Both the position numbers and the translations under genes were made by a program. The notes beneath the pieces are model-generated. The model did not search any database. It had not been told where the DNA came from and saw only the letters and a program-made list of their open reading frames with translations. From a virus, in the IMG/VR virus record IMGVR_UViG_3300024520_000202, positions 1-39,108 of that record: 39,108 bases of DNA; one strand, given 5' to 3'. This document shows positions 7,546 to 16,608 of this stretch, in pieces; position 1 is the stretch's first letter; each line of letters begins with the position of its first letter.

Positions 7546-8787
7546 TTATCTTAAAACATTAAAGCCTTCAGCTTGTGCCTCTTGTAGATCACTAGCATCA
7601 ATCTCAAAGGACTCTTGTCCATTACTTACAGTAACTCTCTGGTTACCACCAATAGCTGGACCTGTTGTTCCTTGAGGTGGGAAACTCTGGAAAGCTCCTT
7701 CGGGTATTGGTTGTTGAGCTTTAGCAGCCAGCGTATTAACATAATTCTTCCAGGAGTCAACACGTGCCTGAATAGCAGCCTTCTTCTCAATTGGCGAGGC
7801 ATTGACATCACCAAGAGTAGCAAGTAACCACTTACCTTCTTCTACTGAGAATTGACCCCCAAAGGTTGCTTTCAAGATAGGCAAGATTTCATCCCGTACC
7901 AAGTTCTGGTAGTAGGTTCTTGCTGCAGCATCATCCCCAGGGCTAAAACCTAGCTGACGTTGGAAGCTATCTGCCGCTTGACCTGTTAGGGTATACGTAG
8001 CTCTATCAGCAATGGCATATAGAGTATTAGCAGTATTTTCAAGAGCGGGCACTGAAGCCATGAAGTCTTGGTAGTCAGCTATATTACCTCCAAGTCTAGT
8101 ACCTTCAGCAGTTGCTTGTGAAGAAGCACCAGCTATCTGTGGTTGGTACTGTAGGTTAGCCTGTTGAGTGCCAGCTTGTGTGGCATAATTAGCAGCAGTA
8201 CCTGTACCAATATCAGCTATATTCCTACCCTGTTGACCTGCACCACCTTTAATAGCCTCAAGTGCTTGCATCTCAGTTAGCCCAGGATTAGCATCCATTA
8301 ATCTTGTTATAAGCTCACCAGTGGCACCTCCTATACTGCTTCCAGCACCAAGCCCTGATTGTCTATCTATTATACCATACACCTGACCAGCAGCAATAAG
8401 GCCATCTACATTATTCCTTAGCTCATCAATATTACCACTCTGTATCAGTTGTATAGCTGCATCCGTCTCTTGAGTATCTACCCCTTCACCAGTAGCCATT
8501 CGACCAGATAAAGTTTGTTTTCTATTCATCAGGAAGGACTCAGCACCTTTTATATCATCTTGATCGAGAAAGGTTTTTAACTGAGCCGCACCAGCTATAG
8601 TACTTGTTAAACGTGATCTTTCACGAGTATCAAGGTTCTCATAATGCTGTCCCAAGACCCTCTGAGTAGCTATAGCATTCTCATTCTGTTGAGACTGGTT
8701 TTGGTTCTGCTGCTGTTGGGCTTGATATACAGGCGTAGCGGTATCTACTGCCACACCTTTTAATGGGATATTACTGTCTATTGGCAT
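7546..8787 (-). CDS. Putative DNA ejection protein (P22 gp20-like position)
   Basis: 413 aa. The N-terminus is Gln/Asn-rich (PVYQAQQQQNQNQ), followed by a mostly helical region with an ejection-protein-like block ENLDTRERSRLTSTIAGAAQLK...FLMNRK (about 50-90), then Gly/Ala/Gln-rich segments and a structured C-terminal part. This matches phage DNA transfer proteins of the gp20 type, which form part of the periplasmic conduit. AAGGAG precedes ATG 8787. It lies 10 bases after the small Gly-rich ejection protein, as in P22. Confidence 0.7.
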   Translation of the reverse strand: MPIDSNIPLKGVAVDTATPVYQAQQQQNQNQSQQNENAIATQRVLGQHYENLDTRERSRLTSTIAGAAQLKTFLDQDDIKGAESFLMNRKQTLSGRMATGEGVDTQETDAAIQLIQSGNIDELRNNVDGLIAAGQVYGIIDRQSGLGAGSSIGGATGELITRLMDANPGLTEMQALEAIKGGAGQQGRNIADIGTGTAANYATQAGTQQANLQYQPQIAGASSQATAEGTRLGGNIADYQDFMASVPALENTANTLYAIADRATYTLTGQAADSFQRQLGFSPGDDAAARTYYQNLVRDEILPILKATFGGQFSVEEGKWLLATLGDVNASPIEKKAAIQARVDSWKNYVNTLAAKAQQPIPEGAFQSFPPQGTTGPAIGGNQRVTVSNGQESFEIDASDLQEAQAEGFNVLR

Positions 8788-8798
8788 TTATATTCTCC

Positions 8799-9764
8799 TT
8801 AAATATTTGCTGCTTGATATGTGGGCGAGCCTTGTAATGACTGTAGTGCTAACATGGTACTAAGTTGGTTCTGGTAACCAGAGGCAAGGGCATTACTAGA
8901 ACCTATTATACCAGCTGCCTCAGCATTACTAGCTTGAGTAGCTAAGTTAGAAGAACCAGTAGCAGAGGATAGACCTGTATTAACTTGTCCTTGTAGTGTA
9001 TTAACCTCTTGATTAACCAATCCACTACCAATACCCAATAATTCAGATTGTAGTGCGGATGCTGTACCTCCTGAGGCAATCTTACCCTTAGCTGCCTGGT
9101 TGGCCAACAGCCTTTGCTCAGCATCAGCAGCAAGTGTACCATATAGCTCATTACCTTGTATATAACCCGTTGGGTCTGCCTGTATATCTTGTATCTGTTG
9201 AGCAGCGGCGGTACCAAGCTTATTATAAGGTGACAGATAACCACTAATAGCTTGGTTGGCAGCATCCCTCTGGACACCTGCAGCCTCAGTAGCAGCCTCT
9301 GCTTGACCAGCAGCAATTAATTGGTTACCAACACCCAACAACTTACTAGGTTCACTTACTAGGTTCTTAGCACCTGCAACAAGTGAGTTACCTATGGTAC
9401 TACCTAAAGAGGAGCCAGCAGCAGTACTTATTGCTGGGGAGAAGCCGGGAGCAGCACCAGCACCAGCAGCAAGTAGTGCCTCTGATGTAGTACCCGCAGC
9501 AGTAGCAGCACCAGTACCAGCAGTGGTTGCAGCCCCTCCTGCACCTCCTGCACCTACATATCCACCAACACCACCCAGTGCTGCACTCTGTAAGACATTA
9601 CCTCCACTTATGGCACCTCCAGCAGCACCACCAAGGGCACCTCCAATAGCACCTAATGTCCCACTTGATAAGGTAGAACCTAGATAAGTACCAATACCTG
9701 GTGCTACAAGTGTACCAATAATCGGTAGTGCTACACTAGCAATCGTTTTAACTGCTTTACTCAT
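8799..9764 (-). CDS. Gly/Ala-rich DNA ejection protein (P22 gp7-like)
   Basis: 321 aa. The first about 120 residues are hydrophobic and glycine-zipper-like (VALPIIGTLVAPGIG, GAIGGALGGAAGGAISGG), suited to insertion in a membrane during ejection. The C-terminal half is an Ala/Gln-rich helical domain (QRDAANQAISGYLSPYNKLG) common in phage gp7-type injection proteins. The start overlaps the stop of the preceding gene by 4 bases. It is the first of three consecutive ejection-type genes. Confidence 0.7.
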   Translation of the reverse strand: MSKAVKTIASVALPIIGTLVAPGIGTYLGSTLSSGTLGAIGGALGGAAGGAISGGNVLQSAALGGVGGYVGAGGAGGAATTAGTGAATAAGTTSEALLAAGAGAAPGFSPAISTAAGSSLGSTIGNSLVAGAKNLVSEPSKLLGVGNQLIAAGQAEAATEAAGVQRDAANQAISGYLSPYNKLGTAAAQQIQDIQADPTGYIQGNELYGTLAADAEQRLLANQAAKGKIASGGTASALQSELLGIGSGLVNQEVNTLQGQVNTGLSSATGSSNLATQASNAEAAGIIGSSNALASGYQNQLSTMLALQSLQGSPTYQAANI

Positions 9765-10195
9765 TTCTTTTTCCTCTCATATTGATACATGTGGATTTCC
9801 TCGTGTATAGGTATATTTTTTAGGTGACCCACTTTACGTAAAACACCTCTTCTAACAAAATGCTCAAAAAAGCTTTTTTGGTCTTTCTCAACTATTAGCA
9901 TAACCTCTTTATCTTGTGATAAATGCTCCATAGCCCATTTAAAATTAGTAATGCAATTAGCTGGAGTAGTCCATGGGAACCAAGTTACATGAGGTTCTGC
10001 CATATAATCAGTACCAGCTACATCTACGATACAACATGGCCCATATCCATGCTTCGTATCACCATAACCAATATATCTTACCTTAGCACCTACCATAGGT
10101 GAGATATCTATTCCTTCTAATGCAGCTGCATATAAGATAGTATCATGTGCTTCATTATTATAGACCTCTAGATTATACTCCGACTGTGTAGGCAC
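9761..10195 (-). CDS. Virion-region protein, possible GNAT-fold (T7 gp13-like)
   Basis: 144 aa. Start is GTG at 10193-10195 with AAGGAG a few bases upstream. The middle and end (AEPHVTWFPWTTPANCI..., then FFEHFVRRGVLRKVGHLK) resemble small acetyltransferase-fold proteins that podoviruses keep beside their internal virion proteins, such as T7 gp13. Whether it is an enzyme is unclear. It overlaps both neighbours, so it is translated with the tail/ejection operon. Alternative: a purely structural assembly factor. Confidence 0.45.
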   Translation of the reverse strand: MPTQSEYNLEVYNNEAHDTILYAAALEGIDISPMVGAKVRYIGYGDTKHGYGPCCIVDVAGTDYMAEPHVTWFPWTTPANCITNFKWAMEHLSQDKEVMLIVEKDQKSFFEHFVRRGVLRKVGHLKNIPIHEEIHMYQYERKKK

Positions 10196-10643
10196 TTATG
10201 TCTCCTTCCCAGGCTATAGGAGTACCTGGAGCACCTATTACTGTTACTATAGCATAAGTGCCTGAAGAAGATAGACCAACATTCCAACCAGCCACATCTT
10301 CACCACTAATAATATTAGGTGAGCCTATACCAGTAAGGGTCCCACCTATATTCTTATAGGCACCTTTTAAACTATAAAAAGCGCTATCACCATTATCAGC
10401 TCTAGCAACTATGTTCGCATCAATCATAGTGGTAGTGCCGTCTTTCACTGAGATACGAAGCATTGAAGTCTGAGTGTTATCTGTAGTATTAACCTTAGCC
10501 GATACACCACTACTATACTCAGAAGTCCATAATTGGTAGATGGTGCTAATTAAACTATTAAAGAAGGCCGCCATCTGCTTGTCTTTAGTGAAGGACGCAG
10601 GTACTTGCATAGGTGGAGGTGAAGTAGTAGTTATATTACTCAT
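10173..10643 (-). CDS. Hypothetical tail-associated structural protein
   Basis: 156 aa, starting MSNITTTSPPPMQVP. ATG 10643 overlaps the previous stop (ATGA) and has GGAG 8 bases upstream. The N-terminal third has a Pro-rich lead and a helix (FFNSLISTIYQLWT); the rest is beta-rich with SGVSAKVNT, GDSAFYSLKG and a YAIVTVIG strand, as in small phage tail or fibre-attachment proteins. Position directly after the gp10-like protein suggests a tail plug or needle-equivalent or an adaptor. No specific family recognised. Confidence 0.5.
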   Translation of the reverse strand: MSNITTTSPPPMQVPASFTKDKQMAAFFNSLISTIYQLWTSEYSSGVSAKVNTTDNTQTSMLRISVKDGTTTMIDANIVARADNGDSAFYSLKGAYKNIGGTLTGIGSPNIISGEDVAGWNVGLSSSGTYAIVTVIGAPGTPIAWEGDISAYTVGV

Positions 10644-12049
10644 ATACAAAACTCCATCTCTGCCTTAGCACTAAAGATAGCCCAGAAGATGGGGTCACTT
10701 ACTTGTACTCTAATCACACAATAATCAAACCTACCTAAGTTCTTAACCACTACTTTAGTACGTTTACCCAATTCACCCACCTTAATAAATCGCTCTGTAC
10801 CAAAGGTTTTACCATCACGTGATATGGATATAATAATATGTGGATCAGAGCCTTGTCCCTCAAGTAAACCAACACCTGTTTCTAAGAAGAGCTGAAGTTC
10901 ACTAATCTCAAATGTTTTACCATCTTGTTGAAAGAGCCCTCCATGTATAGGAGCAGTGTCTCTAACACGTACAATGGTCTCATCCATATCAGTGTAAGTC
11001 TCGGAGTCTAGCTCATATATACTACCAGAGTCCACATCTCCTACAAGGTGTTTATCAAAGATATTTACATATGAATTAGCTCTAATACGTCCAGACTTAC
11101 CAGTACCCCACTCAAACCACTCACCTCCAACTGGGTAGACCCAAGTTATATCTTGAGTGGGGAAGGTAGCCACATAGAACCACTGGCCTTCTAATTCCAT
11201 GGTCCAACCTATGCAGTCCTTAGTTACAGAATACTTCTCTATTAATGCAGTTAATGCCGGAGGAGAGATAACAGTATCTACAGAAGAAGAGCCTGCAGTT
11301 AAAGTATGGAATTGCTTATCAGACCCAAGGAAGAAAATAAAATCGGGGCTATCAGCCACTGAGTAAATAGCATTTAAACCTAGATTAATTATTGAACCTT
11401 GTACCCTATCGAAAGGAGGATTACCAATACCAGAATTCCACCAGAGCTCAATGGTCTCAGCCCCAAAGAGGTATAGCATCTCTCTATAAGCATAGGGTAA
11501 TAATAGCTCGTCTGAGTAGCTCTCAGCAGCAGCAAAGTTTAGACCGTCTATGATAGAAGGCTTACCTACATCAGATACATCAAAGATCTGGCCAGACCCT
11601 CTATCATAGATAGCTTGACTATTAAGAACAGCCACACCTTTGGGTGATCCTAAATTTATACTAGTGTTTTGAGTTACTGTCTCTCCATCATATACATAGA
11701 TACGACCTCCACCATTAGCTATAACCAGTTGGTCACCCAAAGGGGAGATAATACACCTATTAGAGCCAGGTATAAAACCTAATTCAGTGTGGGTACCATC
11801 TTTGGATACCTCATATAAGGTAGTATCCGTTACTTTATATAGCTTACCTTGGTTTATTCTCATTCCACGACAATTAAAACCTGGGTGGTTGGTCCATTTT
11901 CTAAGCCCATAGAAGCACTGTAATATGTACCTACTAACTGCCTTTTCTGATGCTATGGGCTTGGGCCAAAAGTTACGAGTGAACTGATTAGTCAGCTCTC
12001 TTGCTTTCTCTTGGTAATTACCACCAGTTAAATTAAGGGGTACTAACAT
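10640..12049 (-). CDS. Packaged-DNA stabilisation / tail accessory protein, P22 gp10-like
   Basis: 469 aa, close to P22 gp10 length. Typical family features are an early CFYGLRKWTNHPGF-type segment (GLR...PG near residue 50) and repeated beta-propeller-like strands, e.g. RCIISPLGDQLVIAN, AYREMLYLFGAETIELWW and PDFIFFLGSDKQ. gp10 proteins cap the portal/gp4 complex and hold packaged DNA in the head. Its ATG overlaps the gp4-like stop as TAATG, so the two are translationally coupled, matching the P22 gp4-gp10 order. Confidence 0.8.
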   Translation of the reverse strand: MLVPLNLTGGNYQEKARELTNQFTRNFWPKPIASEKAVSRYILQCFYGLRKWTNHPGFNCRGMRINQGKLYKVTDTTLYEVSKDGTHTELGFIPGSNRCIISPLGDQLVIANGGGRIYVYDGETVTQNTSINLGSPKGVAVLNSQAIYDRGSGQIFDVSDVGKPSIIDGLNFAAAESYSDELLLPYAYREMLYLFGAETIELWWNSGIGNPPFDRVQGSIINLGLNAIYSVADSPDFIFFLGSDKQFHTLTAGSSSVDTVISPPALTALIEKYSVTKDCIGWTMELEGQWFYVATFPTQDITWVYPVGGEWFEWGTGKSGRIRANSYVNIFDKHLVGDVDSGSIYELDSETYTDMDETIVRVRDTAPIHGGLFQQDGKTFEISELQLFLETGVGLLEGQGSDPHIIISISRDGKTFGTERFIKVGELGKRTKVVVKNLGRFDYCVIRVQVSDPIFWAIFSAKAEMEFCI

Positions 12050-12411
12050 TAAAAGTCTACCTCATCTTCAGTGTCTTCATACATGGGAGTAGATACATCT
12101 GCGATACTTGCCAATGCAGTATCCCCATTAGGTCCTGCATTATTCATTATACGGATATAACGGCTCTCAGGTACAGAGTAAGACACAAGCAGTCTTTCTA
12201 ACATCATTAATATGTAAAAAGGTGCTATTTTGTCTGGTATATCAGCCGTGGAAGGCCATACAGCAATGTCTTTGCTTTTTATGTAGGAATACACTTCATT
12301 ATAAGTAGCGTCAATCCTTGCTTTATCCTGGTTTTCCAGAGACTGACCTATAGCAACAAGGCTAAGGTCTTCACCAACACGTTGTCTAATATCTGATTTA
12401 CTGAGAGCCAT
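12049..12411 (-). CDS. Head completion / tail adaptor protein, P22 gp4-like
   Basis: 120 aa. Mostly helical (KSDIRQRVGEDLS..., DATYNEVYSYIKSKDIAVWP, then FYILMMLERLLVSYSV) with an acidic end. Length, helical content and position immediately before the gp10-like gene fit the P22 gp4 class, which docks below the portal. ATG 12411 is preceded by GGAG. No enzymatic motif is seen. Family call by context and general pattern. Confidence 0.6.
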   Translation of the reverse strand: MALSKSDIRQRVGEDLSLVAIGQSLENQDKARIDATYNEVYSYIKSKDIAVWPSTADIPDKIAPFYILMMLERLLVSYSVPESRYIRIMNNAGPNGDTALASIADVSTPMYEDTEDEVDF

Positions 12412-12418
12412 TAGCTAA

Positions 12419-12916
12419 TTACTCCTTGCCACCATGTTGCTTTTTGAAGGCATCATCTGCAGCTTTATCTGCCTTACGGTTCTTAGCTGCTAGTTCAATA
12501 CCTTCATCTTCTATGTCTTGAAGGTCTTCAAGCTCAACTTCACCTCTAACAAAGCATTGGTTATTGACAACCTTAGCAAGTACAATAGGGTCAGTAACTT
12601 CAGTAGCACGTCCACGGATGAATGTTTGCTTACCCATAAAGTTGATCTTCACAGGAGAAGTCTCACCAGCACCAACATAGGTGAAGATATTTTCTTCGCT
12701 CTTAGGGTCAGTAGTTTTCTCTTCATCATCTTCATCAAAGAGTTCCACATAAACCTCTTCAAGCTCAGTGGCATTATCTTCACTTTCATTAGCAAAAGCT
12801 TCAATAGAAGTGAGTATCTCCTTATTAGTGGGCTTAGCCTTCTTGGACTTTACTTCTAATTCAAGTTCATCTGTAAGCTCTAGTAGCTCTTTTTTGGTTA
12901 AGTCTTTTAGTTTCAT
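12419..12916 (-). CDS. Hypothetical virion protein with SAP-like N-terminus
   Basis: 165 aa. It begins MKLKDLTKKELLELTDELEL, a helical SAP-like lead common in small phage head proteins. An acidic linker follows, then a beta segment (IFTYVGAGETSPVKINFMGKQ, FIRGRATEVTD) with the look of a head-tail or decoration protein, and a charged C-terminus. ATG 12916 is chosen because AAAGGAAG precedes it; a further start at 12940 has none. It lies between capsid and tail accessory genes. Function unknown, probably structural. Confidence 0.55.
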   Translation of the reverse strand: MKLKDLTKKELLELTDELELEVKSKKAKPTNKEILTSIEAFANESEDNATELEEVYVELFDEDDEEKTTDPKSEENIFTYVGAGETSPVKINFMGKQTFIRGRATEVTDPIVLAKVVNNQCFVRGEVELEDLQDIEDEGIELAAKNRKADKAADDAFKKQHGGKE

Positions 12917-12944
12917 AGTCTTCTTCCTTTGTATAGTCATTAAA

Positions 12945-13124
12945 TTAAAACTGAAAGTTCTTTAGTGTCTCTTCGACCAATTCAATATGAAGGTCTATTA
13001 GCTCTTGTGCTAAGTCATTATCAGTTACATCTAGCTTCTCTAACAGAGAGTCTAGTTTTTCTCTATGCTCATCGCTAAGGTCATAATCCTCAGGTAGCTC
13101 ATAGACAAAACCCTTTGGTACCAT
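12945..13124 (-). CDS. Small acidic hypothetical protein
   Basis: 59 aa starting MVPKGFVYELPEDY and almost entirely helical and acidic (LSDEHREKLDSLLEKLDVTD, AQELIDLHIELVEE). AAAAGGA sits 7 bases before ATG 13124. It follows a terminator and precedes the next head gene by 28 bases, so it is a real small gene in the structural operon. No family recognised; an assembly or regulatory helper is possible. Confidence 0.6.
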   Translation of the reverse strand: MVPKGFVYELPEDYDLSDEHREKLDSLLEKLDVTDNDLAQELIDLHIELVEETLKNFQF

Positions 13125-13142
13125 GTTCTTGTCCTTTTCTTG

Positions 13143-13178
13143 ATAAAAATAGAGGCCCTAAATCAATAGAGCCTCTAT
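13143..13178 (-). terminator. Terminator (or partial terminator) after the capsid genes
   Basis: Read leftward, ATAGAGGC (13178-13171) pairs with GCCTCTAT (13156-13149) and is followed by a T run (13149-13145). It lies 27 bases after the 13205-13696 stop and could set a high level of capsid mRNA relative to the tail genes beyond it. Confidence 0.75.
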
Positions 13179-13204
13179 GTTCTCATCTTATTTTACTGTT
13201 TAGC

Positions 13205-13696
13205 TTAGTCGAAGTAGTAACTAACTTCTGCAGTAACATCACCCGTTACATTCGTAGCGGCATCTACAAAAGATAGATAGATGTCGATCAGAATGCCAGG
13301 ATCTTCAGTTTCACCCATTAGTTCCCACAAAGGCTTACCATAGTTAGCATGATCAGCAAGCATGAGACCTGTTCCAGCAGCAGTCACATCGTGACCAGCA
13401 CTGAGAGCATCAGGATCGGCTGTGTAGTCATTGGCATAGTCACTAGCAGGTGCAAGACCAGCATCCATAGTAGGAGCCTCGGCAGATGCTAGATCGTCCC
13501 ATGACAGTTTACTAGTTCCAGCTAGACGAGCATTAGAAGGCAGAGTAATTACCTTCATAGTGTCGTTTTCAGTACGTGCAGTTACAGACTTTGTAGCTAC
13601 AAGATACTTTCCACTAGTACTTTCCCCAGTACCGGGGACGGCATCATACGCATTATTACGTGGTGTTGCCGCAAGTGTATAAGTTACTTCACTCAT
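13205..13696 (-). CDS. Putative capsid decoration/accessory protein
   Basis: 163 aa, Ala/Thr/Asp-rich and predicted mainly beta: VTYTLAATPRNNAYDAVPGTG at the start, KVITLPSNARL in the middle and GDVTAEVSYYFD at the end. It is encoded 38 bases after the major capsid gene with AAAGGA before ATG 13696, then comes a terminator, so it should be highly expressed together with the capsid protein. That pattern fits a decoration or cementing protein. No catalytic motif. Function inferred from context. Confidence 0.55.
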   Translation of the reverse strand: MSEVTYTLAATPRNNAYDAVPGTGESTSGKYLVATKSVTARTENDTMKVITLPSNARLAGTSKLSWDDLASAEAPTMDAGLAPASDYANDYTADPDALSAGHDVTAAGTGLMLADHANYGKPLWELMGETEDPGILIDIYLSFVDAATNVTGDVTAEVSYYFD

Positions 13697-13734
13697 ATCT
13701 TTAGTTTTCCTTTCGTGTTAGGAGTTAATGTTTC

Positions 13735-14895
13735 TTATGTATCAGCAGCAGCTGAGTGGTAGTGAGTAACCATACCATGTTGCTTACCATCATAGAAAGT
13801 TTTCTTGATATCATGCTTAGCGGCAATACCTACCCCAGCCATGAAGTCATAGTCATCTTCTTTACGACGTGCAAACTTGGAGTCTTTACCACGACCAAAT
13901 ACCACAGCTTGTGCACCACACAAGAAGCCTACACCAACACGAGAGCTTGAAGCACCACCAGTCAGTAAGCTATCACCAACAGCGTTAGCACCCCAGACAC
14001 CATCCCAAAGGCCAGTGCCAGTACTATCATCGATGAATTTGTCTTGGTCAGGGACTTCCTTAATGATAACACCATCCCATACCATATCACCAGGAGTGAA
14101 TAGTGGGTTGTCTTTACCACGTCCCATAGCTTCACGCATTGCAGTCTGCATAGCGGTAGACTCTTTCAAGTCACGGAAGGAATAGGAACCACAGAAATAC
14201 ACAAACCAAGGCTGATCGTCTTTAATCATCACTGGGCGGATAAGTGGATTACATTGACCGGCTATGCGTCTTAGCAATGAGATGGTAGATGTAGTCAGCT
14301 TATCATTAGTGGTATCGATAGTAGCCAATGAAGTGGTGTGGTCACCAGAAGTCAAGTTGCTCTTAGCAGAACCATAAAGAATACGATCTGTATTAGCAGC
14401 CTGCCATGTATCCATATTAGCCGCAGATGCTGCAGAGGACTTATTAGCCCCAGAAGCCATAGAACCACCATAGTTATAGTAGACTCCACTTGCTTCAATA
14501 GCACCCATTGCTTGAATAATCTGGTCACGTTTAGTCTCCATCATCCAATTCATAAGAGAAGGACGAGCTTCACTAAACAAGTCAAACTGTGATTTCTCCT
14601 CTTCTTCATTGTCAATGGTCACACCGTGTCTCAAGTGTGTTGGCTCAAAAGTCATATCAAAATTAGATAGTGGCTCTTCCTTACCAACCAACTGGGTAGA
14701 CCCACGAACACCAGCTTTACTTAGCTTACCAATCAGTGGTATGCTTTTCTTTCTTAGGTTCTTATTGGTTTGGATAATGGCGTTTTGTGTAGCGCCAATG
14801 TAAGGATTAAACACACCTCCACGAACATATGTCTTATTCGCTTTCTTCTGAAAATCGGTGACCTTATTGCCTTCCGAAATAATTGAAGTACCCAT
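13735..14895 (-). CDS. Major capsid protein, N4-gp56/P22-like HK97 fold
   Basis: 386 aa. The N-terminal part (TYVRGGVFNPYIG, then TQLVGKEEPLSNFDMTFEP) and the block EARPSLMNWMMETKRDQI match the N4-gp56-type major capsid family. The C-terminal third has the usual VGVGFLCGAQAVVFGRG and a final AAKHDIKKTFYDGKQHG. It self-assembles with the scaffold encoded just upstream into the procapsid. ATG 14895 is preceded by AAAGGA. Neighbours on both sides are head genes. Confidence 0.85.
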   Translation of the reverse strand: MGTSIISEGNKVTDFQKKANKTYVRGGVFNPYIGATQNAIIQTNKNLRKKSIPLIGKLSKAGVRGSTQLVGKEEPLSNFDMTFEPTHLRHGVTIDNEEEEKSQFDLFSEARPSLMNWMMETKRDQIIQAMGAIEASGVYYNYGGSMASGANKSSAASAANMDTWQAANTDRILYGSAKSNLTSGDHTTSLATIDTTNDKLTTSTISLLRRIAGQCNPLIRPVMIKDDQPWFVYFCGSYSFRDLKESTAMQTAMREAMGRGKDNPLFTPGDMVWDGVIIKEVPDQDKFIDDSTGTGLWDGVWGANAVGDSLLTGGASSSRVGVGFLCGAQAVVFGRGKDSKFARRKEDDYDFMAGVGIAAKHDIKKTFYDGKQHGMVTHYHSAAADT

Positions 14896-14918
14896 AACTT
14901 TTTCCTTTCATTAATGGG

Positions 14919-15668
14919 TTAGGCTTTGTCTATTCCAGCATCACCAAATAGATAATCATCATTAGATAATGAACTACCAGGCTTAGGCTTTGTAGACGTA
15001 GCACGATTTAAGTTTTTAGGCAAACTATCTGCCGCAGGTTCTTGAGAAGCTAAACTCTCTGCTACAGTCTCTGTCTTGGTTTCTGTCTTGTCAGACTTCT
15101 TCCATTCCTGAAACTCTTTCCATTCATCAGACCCTCGTGCCTCTGATAGTTCACGAATTTCCATGTCACGTTTAGCAAGGTCATAGGCAAACTTAGCGGG
15201 AAGCTCATTATCTTCCACCATTTTATTGAGAGAGGGGTTAGCCTCTGCCATTTCTTGGTAGTGTTTAATGGTCTCATCATAATCATCATTAAACTTACGC
15301 ATAAGGTCTCTAGACATATTTAAACGTAAATGCTTTTCATAACCATCAGGATCTTCACTACGATCTGGTGCAGGTGTAGCAGTTAGTTTAGCATTCTCTT
15401 CAAGAGATTGATCTAATTTAGATTGGACGTCCTTGATAGCAGCTTTAAATCTGCTTTCTGGTATCATCTTCTCTTCTTTAGTTTCTTCTTCCTTCTCTCC
15501 TTTGGGTTCAGTAGCATCAGCAGGGGTCTCCTCCACATCATCCTTAGGGTCTTCCTTTTCAGTTCCCTTGGGTTCTTCTTCAGGTTCTTCCTTCGGTGTG
15601 GGTTCTTCCTCTTCAGTGATTACCTCTTCTTCCTCAAAGGGATCAAAGTTAGTTTCTTCTTCAGCCAT
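14919..15668 (-). CDS. Scaffolding protein
   Basis: 249 aa. The first about 75 residues are almost all Glu, Lys, Pro and Thr (acidic). Helical coiled-coil stretches follow (SRFKAAIKDVQSKLDQSLEEN; RDLMRKFNDDYDETIKHYQ), then a short C-terminal tail with basic residues and NDDYLFGD. Acidic helical proteins placed directly before the capsid gene are scaffolds that guide procapsid assembly and are then released. AGGAG lies 8 bases before ATG 15668. Serine-rich open frames on the other strand here are shadows of the acidic codons. Confidence 0.8.
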   Translation of the reverse strand: MAEEETNFDPFEEEEVITEEEEPTPKEEPEEEPKGTEKEDPKDDVEETPADATEPKGEKEEETKEEKMIPESRFKAAIKDVQSKLDQSLEENAKLTATPAPDRSEDPDGYEKHLRLNMSRDLMRKFNDDYDETIKHYQEMAEANPSLNKMVEDNELPAKFAYDLAKRDMEIRELSEARGSDEWKEFQEWKKSDKTETKTETVAESLASQEPAADSLPKNLNRATSTKPKPGSSLSNDDYLFGDAGIDKA

Positions 15669-15785
15669 TAGATTAGTCTCCTATTCGCCCGATTAATATG
15701 CGGCGGCCATATGTTCGCCCGGATACCTCGGCGGCAGGTTTGTGTACCATTACACTGGGGATAGAGGCGGCCTATCCATTACGCC
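15669..15785 (-). other. GC-rich structured intergenic segment before the scaffold gene
   Basis: 117 bp without a gene, much richer in GC than its surroundings. It contains two copies of TTCGCCCG (15684-15691 and 15714-15721, 30 bp apart), several GGCGG/GCCGCC words and a 6-bp hairpin, GGATAG (15759-15764) with CTATCC (15772-15777). There is no T run, so it is not a simple terminator. It may be a structured leader, processing site or remnant of inserted DNA. Confidence 0.6.
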
Positions 15786-16607
15786 CTATAAACTTGTTGG
15801 TTGGCCAATTGCTTCCAAAAATTCTGGTGCCAATTGGTCTTCATCTACAATAAGCATATCAAGAGTGGCCCAAACCCCCATTGCTTCACTAACTGACTGA
15901 ACACATATCTCAATGTCCGTCAAGGCAGGTATGGGGTCTGGGAAGCTTCTCTTATCTTGAAAGACACTTGCTCCTGTTGTTATTAAAGATATACGCTTCT
16001 TAATCTTAAATATTTTACCATAACGTCGAGAACGGTAATCCACATTTGCGTATTCTGTTGCATTAGGTCCTGCAGTGAAGCTACATCCTACCTCACCTCT
16101 ATGTAGAAAACCTACTTTACCAAGAGGGACAGTATAAACTGCCATCAAGGTTTGATTGTTTCCATCATCAATAATCGCTCTAACCTCAGCATCTCCTACA
16201 CTTGGTACTGTTCCTGTACCTGTATAGCAGAAGACAGTACCTGCAAATTTAGTAGTACCCTCATTCTGCATACGATAGACACGATAGAGGGGGTAGAGTA
16301 ACGCAACTCTAGTATTACCTTCTAAGGGTACTGTTTGAATAACCTCTCTACCATCAGCCCCAATACCTTGTACTTTTAGGTCTTGAGTATCTGTATCATC
16401 GTTAGAAGCCACCGAAAGAATATCAGCCGTTGCAGAGTAGATATATATTCCTCCCCCTTCCCACACAGTCTCTGGGTCAGTATCAGGTGCGATAGCAGGG
16501 TTAAAACCAAACTTATCGACAGTACTATAGCCAAGTACTTTACCTTCTGCGACAGACTGTAACCATGGCTTACCTGCTGGAAGGCTTGGAAATCCACTCA
16601 TTGACAT
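15786..16607 (-). CDS. Structural (head-associated) protein of marine-phage type
   Basis: 273 aa. The segment WEGGGIYIYSATADILSVAS (about residues 48-67) followed by DLKVQGIGADGREVIQTVPLEG is a pattern I recognise from virion proteins in environmental podovirus genomes. The rest is beta-rich, with FKIKKRISLITTGASVF and a C-terminal domain. It lies between the fibre insert and the scaffold gene and is probably a capsid-surface or neck protein. Start ATG 16607 is preceded by AGGAG. The exact role is unknown. Confidence 0.6.
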   Translation of the reverse strand: MSMSGFPSLPAGKPWLQSVAEGKVLGYSTVDKFGFNPAIAPDTDPETVWEGGGIYIYSATADILSVASNDDTDTQDLKVQGIGADGREVIQTVPLEGNTRVALLYPLYRVYRMQNEGTTKFAGTVFCYTGTGTVPSVGDAEVRAIIDDGNNQTLMAVYTVPLGKVGFLHRGEVGCSFTAGPNATEYANVDYRSRRYGKIFKIKKRISLITTGASVFQDKRSFPDPIPALTDIEICVQSVSEAMGVWATLDMLIVDEDQLAPEFLEAIGQPTSL

Positions 16608-16608
16608 T

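Noticed and set aside
8942-9316. - strand open frame in another frame of the ejection protein gene
   Set aside because: Leu/Val-rich shadow caused by the repetitive Ala/Gly codons of the real gene.
15423-15696. Serine-rich and phenylalanine-rich open frames on the + strand
   Set aside because: Antisense shadows of the Glu-rich scaffold N-terminus; GAA/GAG codons read as TTC/CTC on the other strand.
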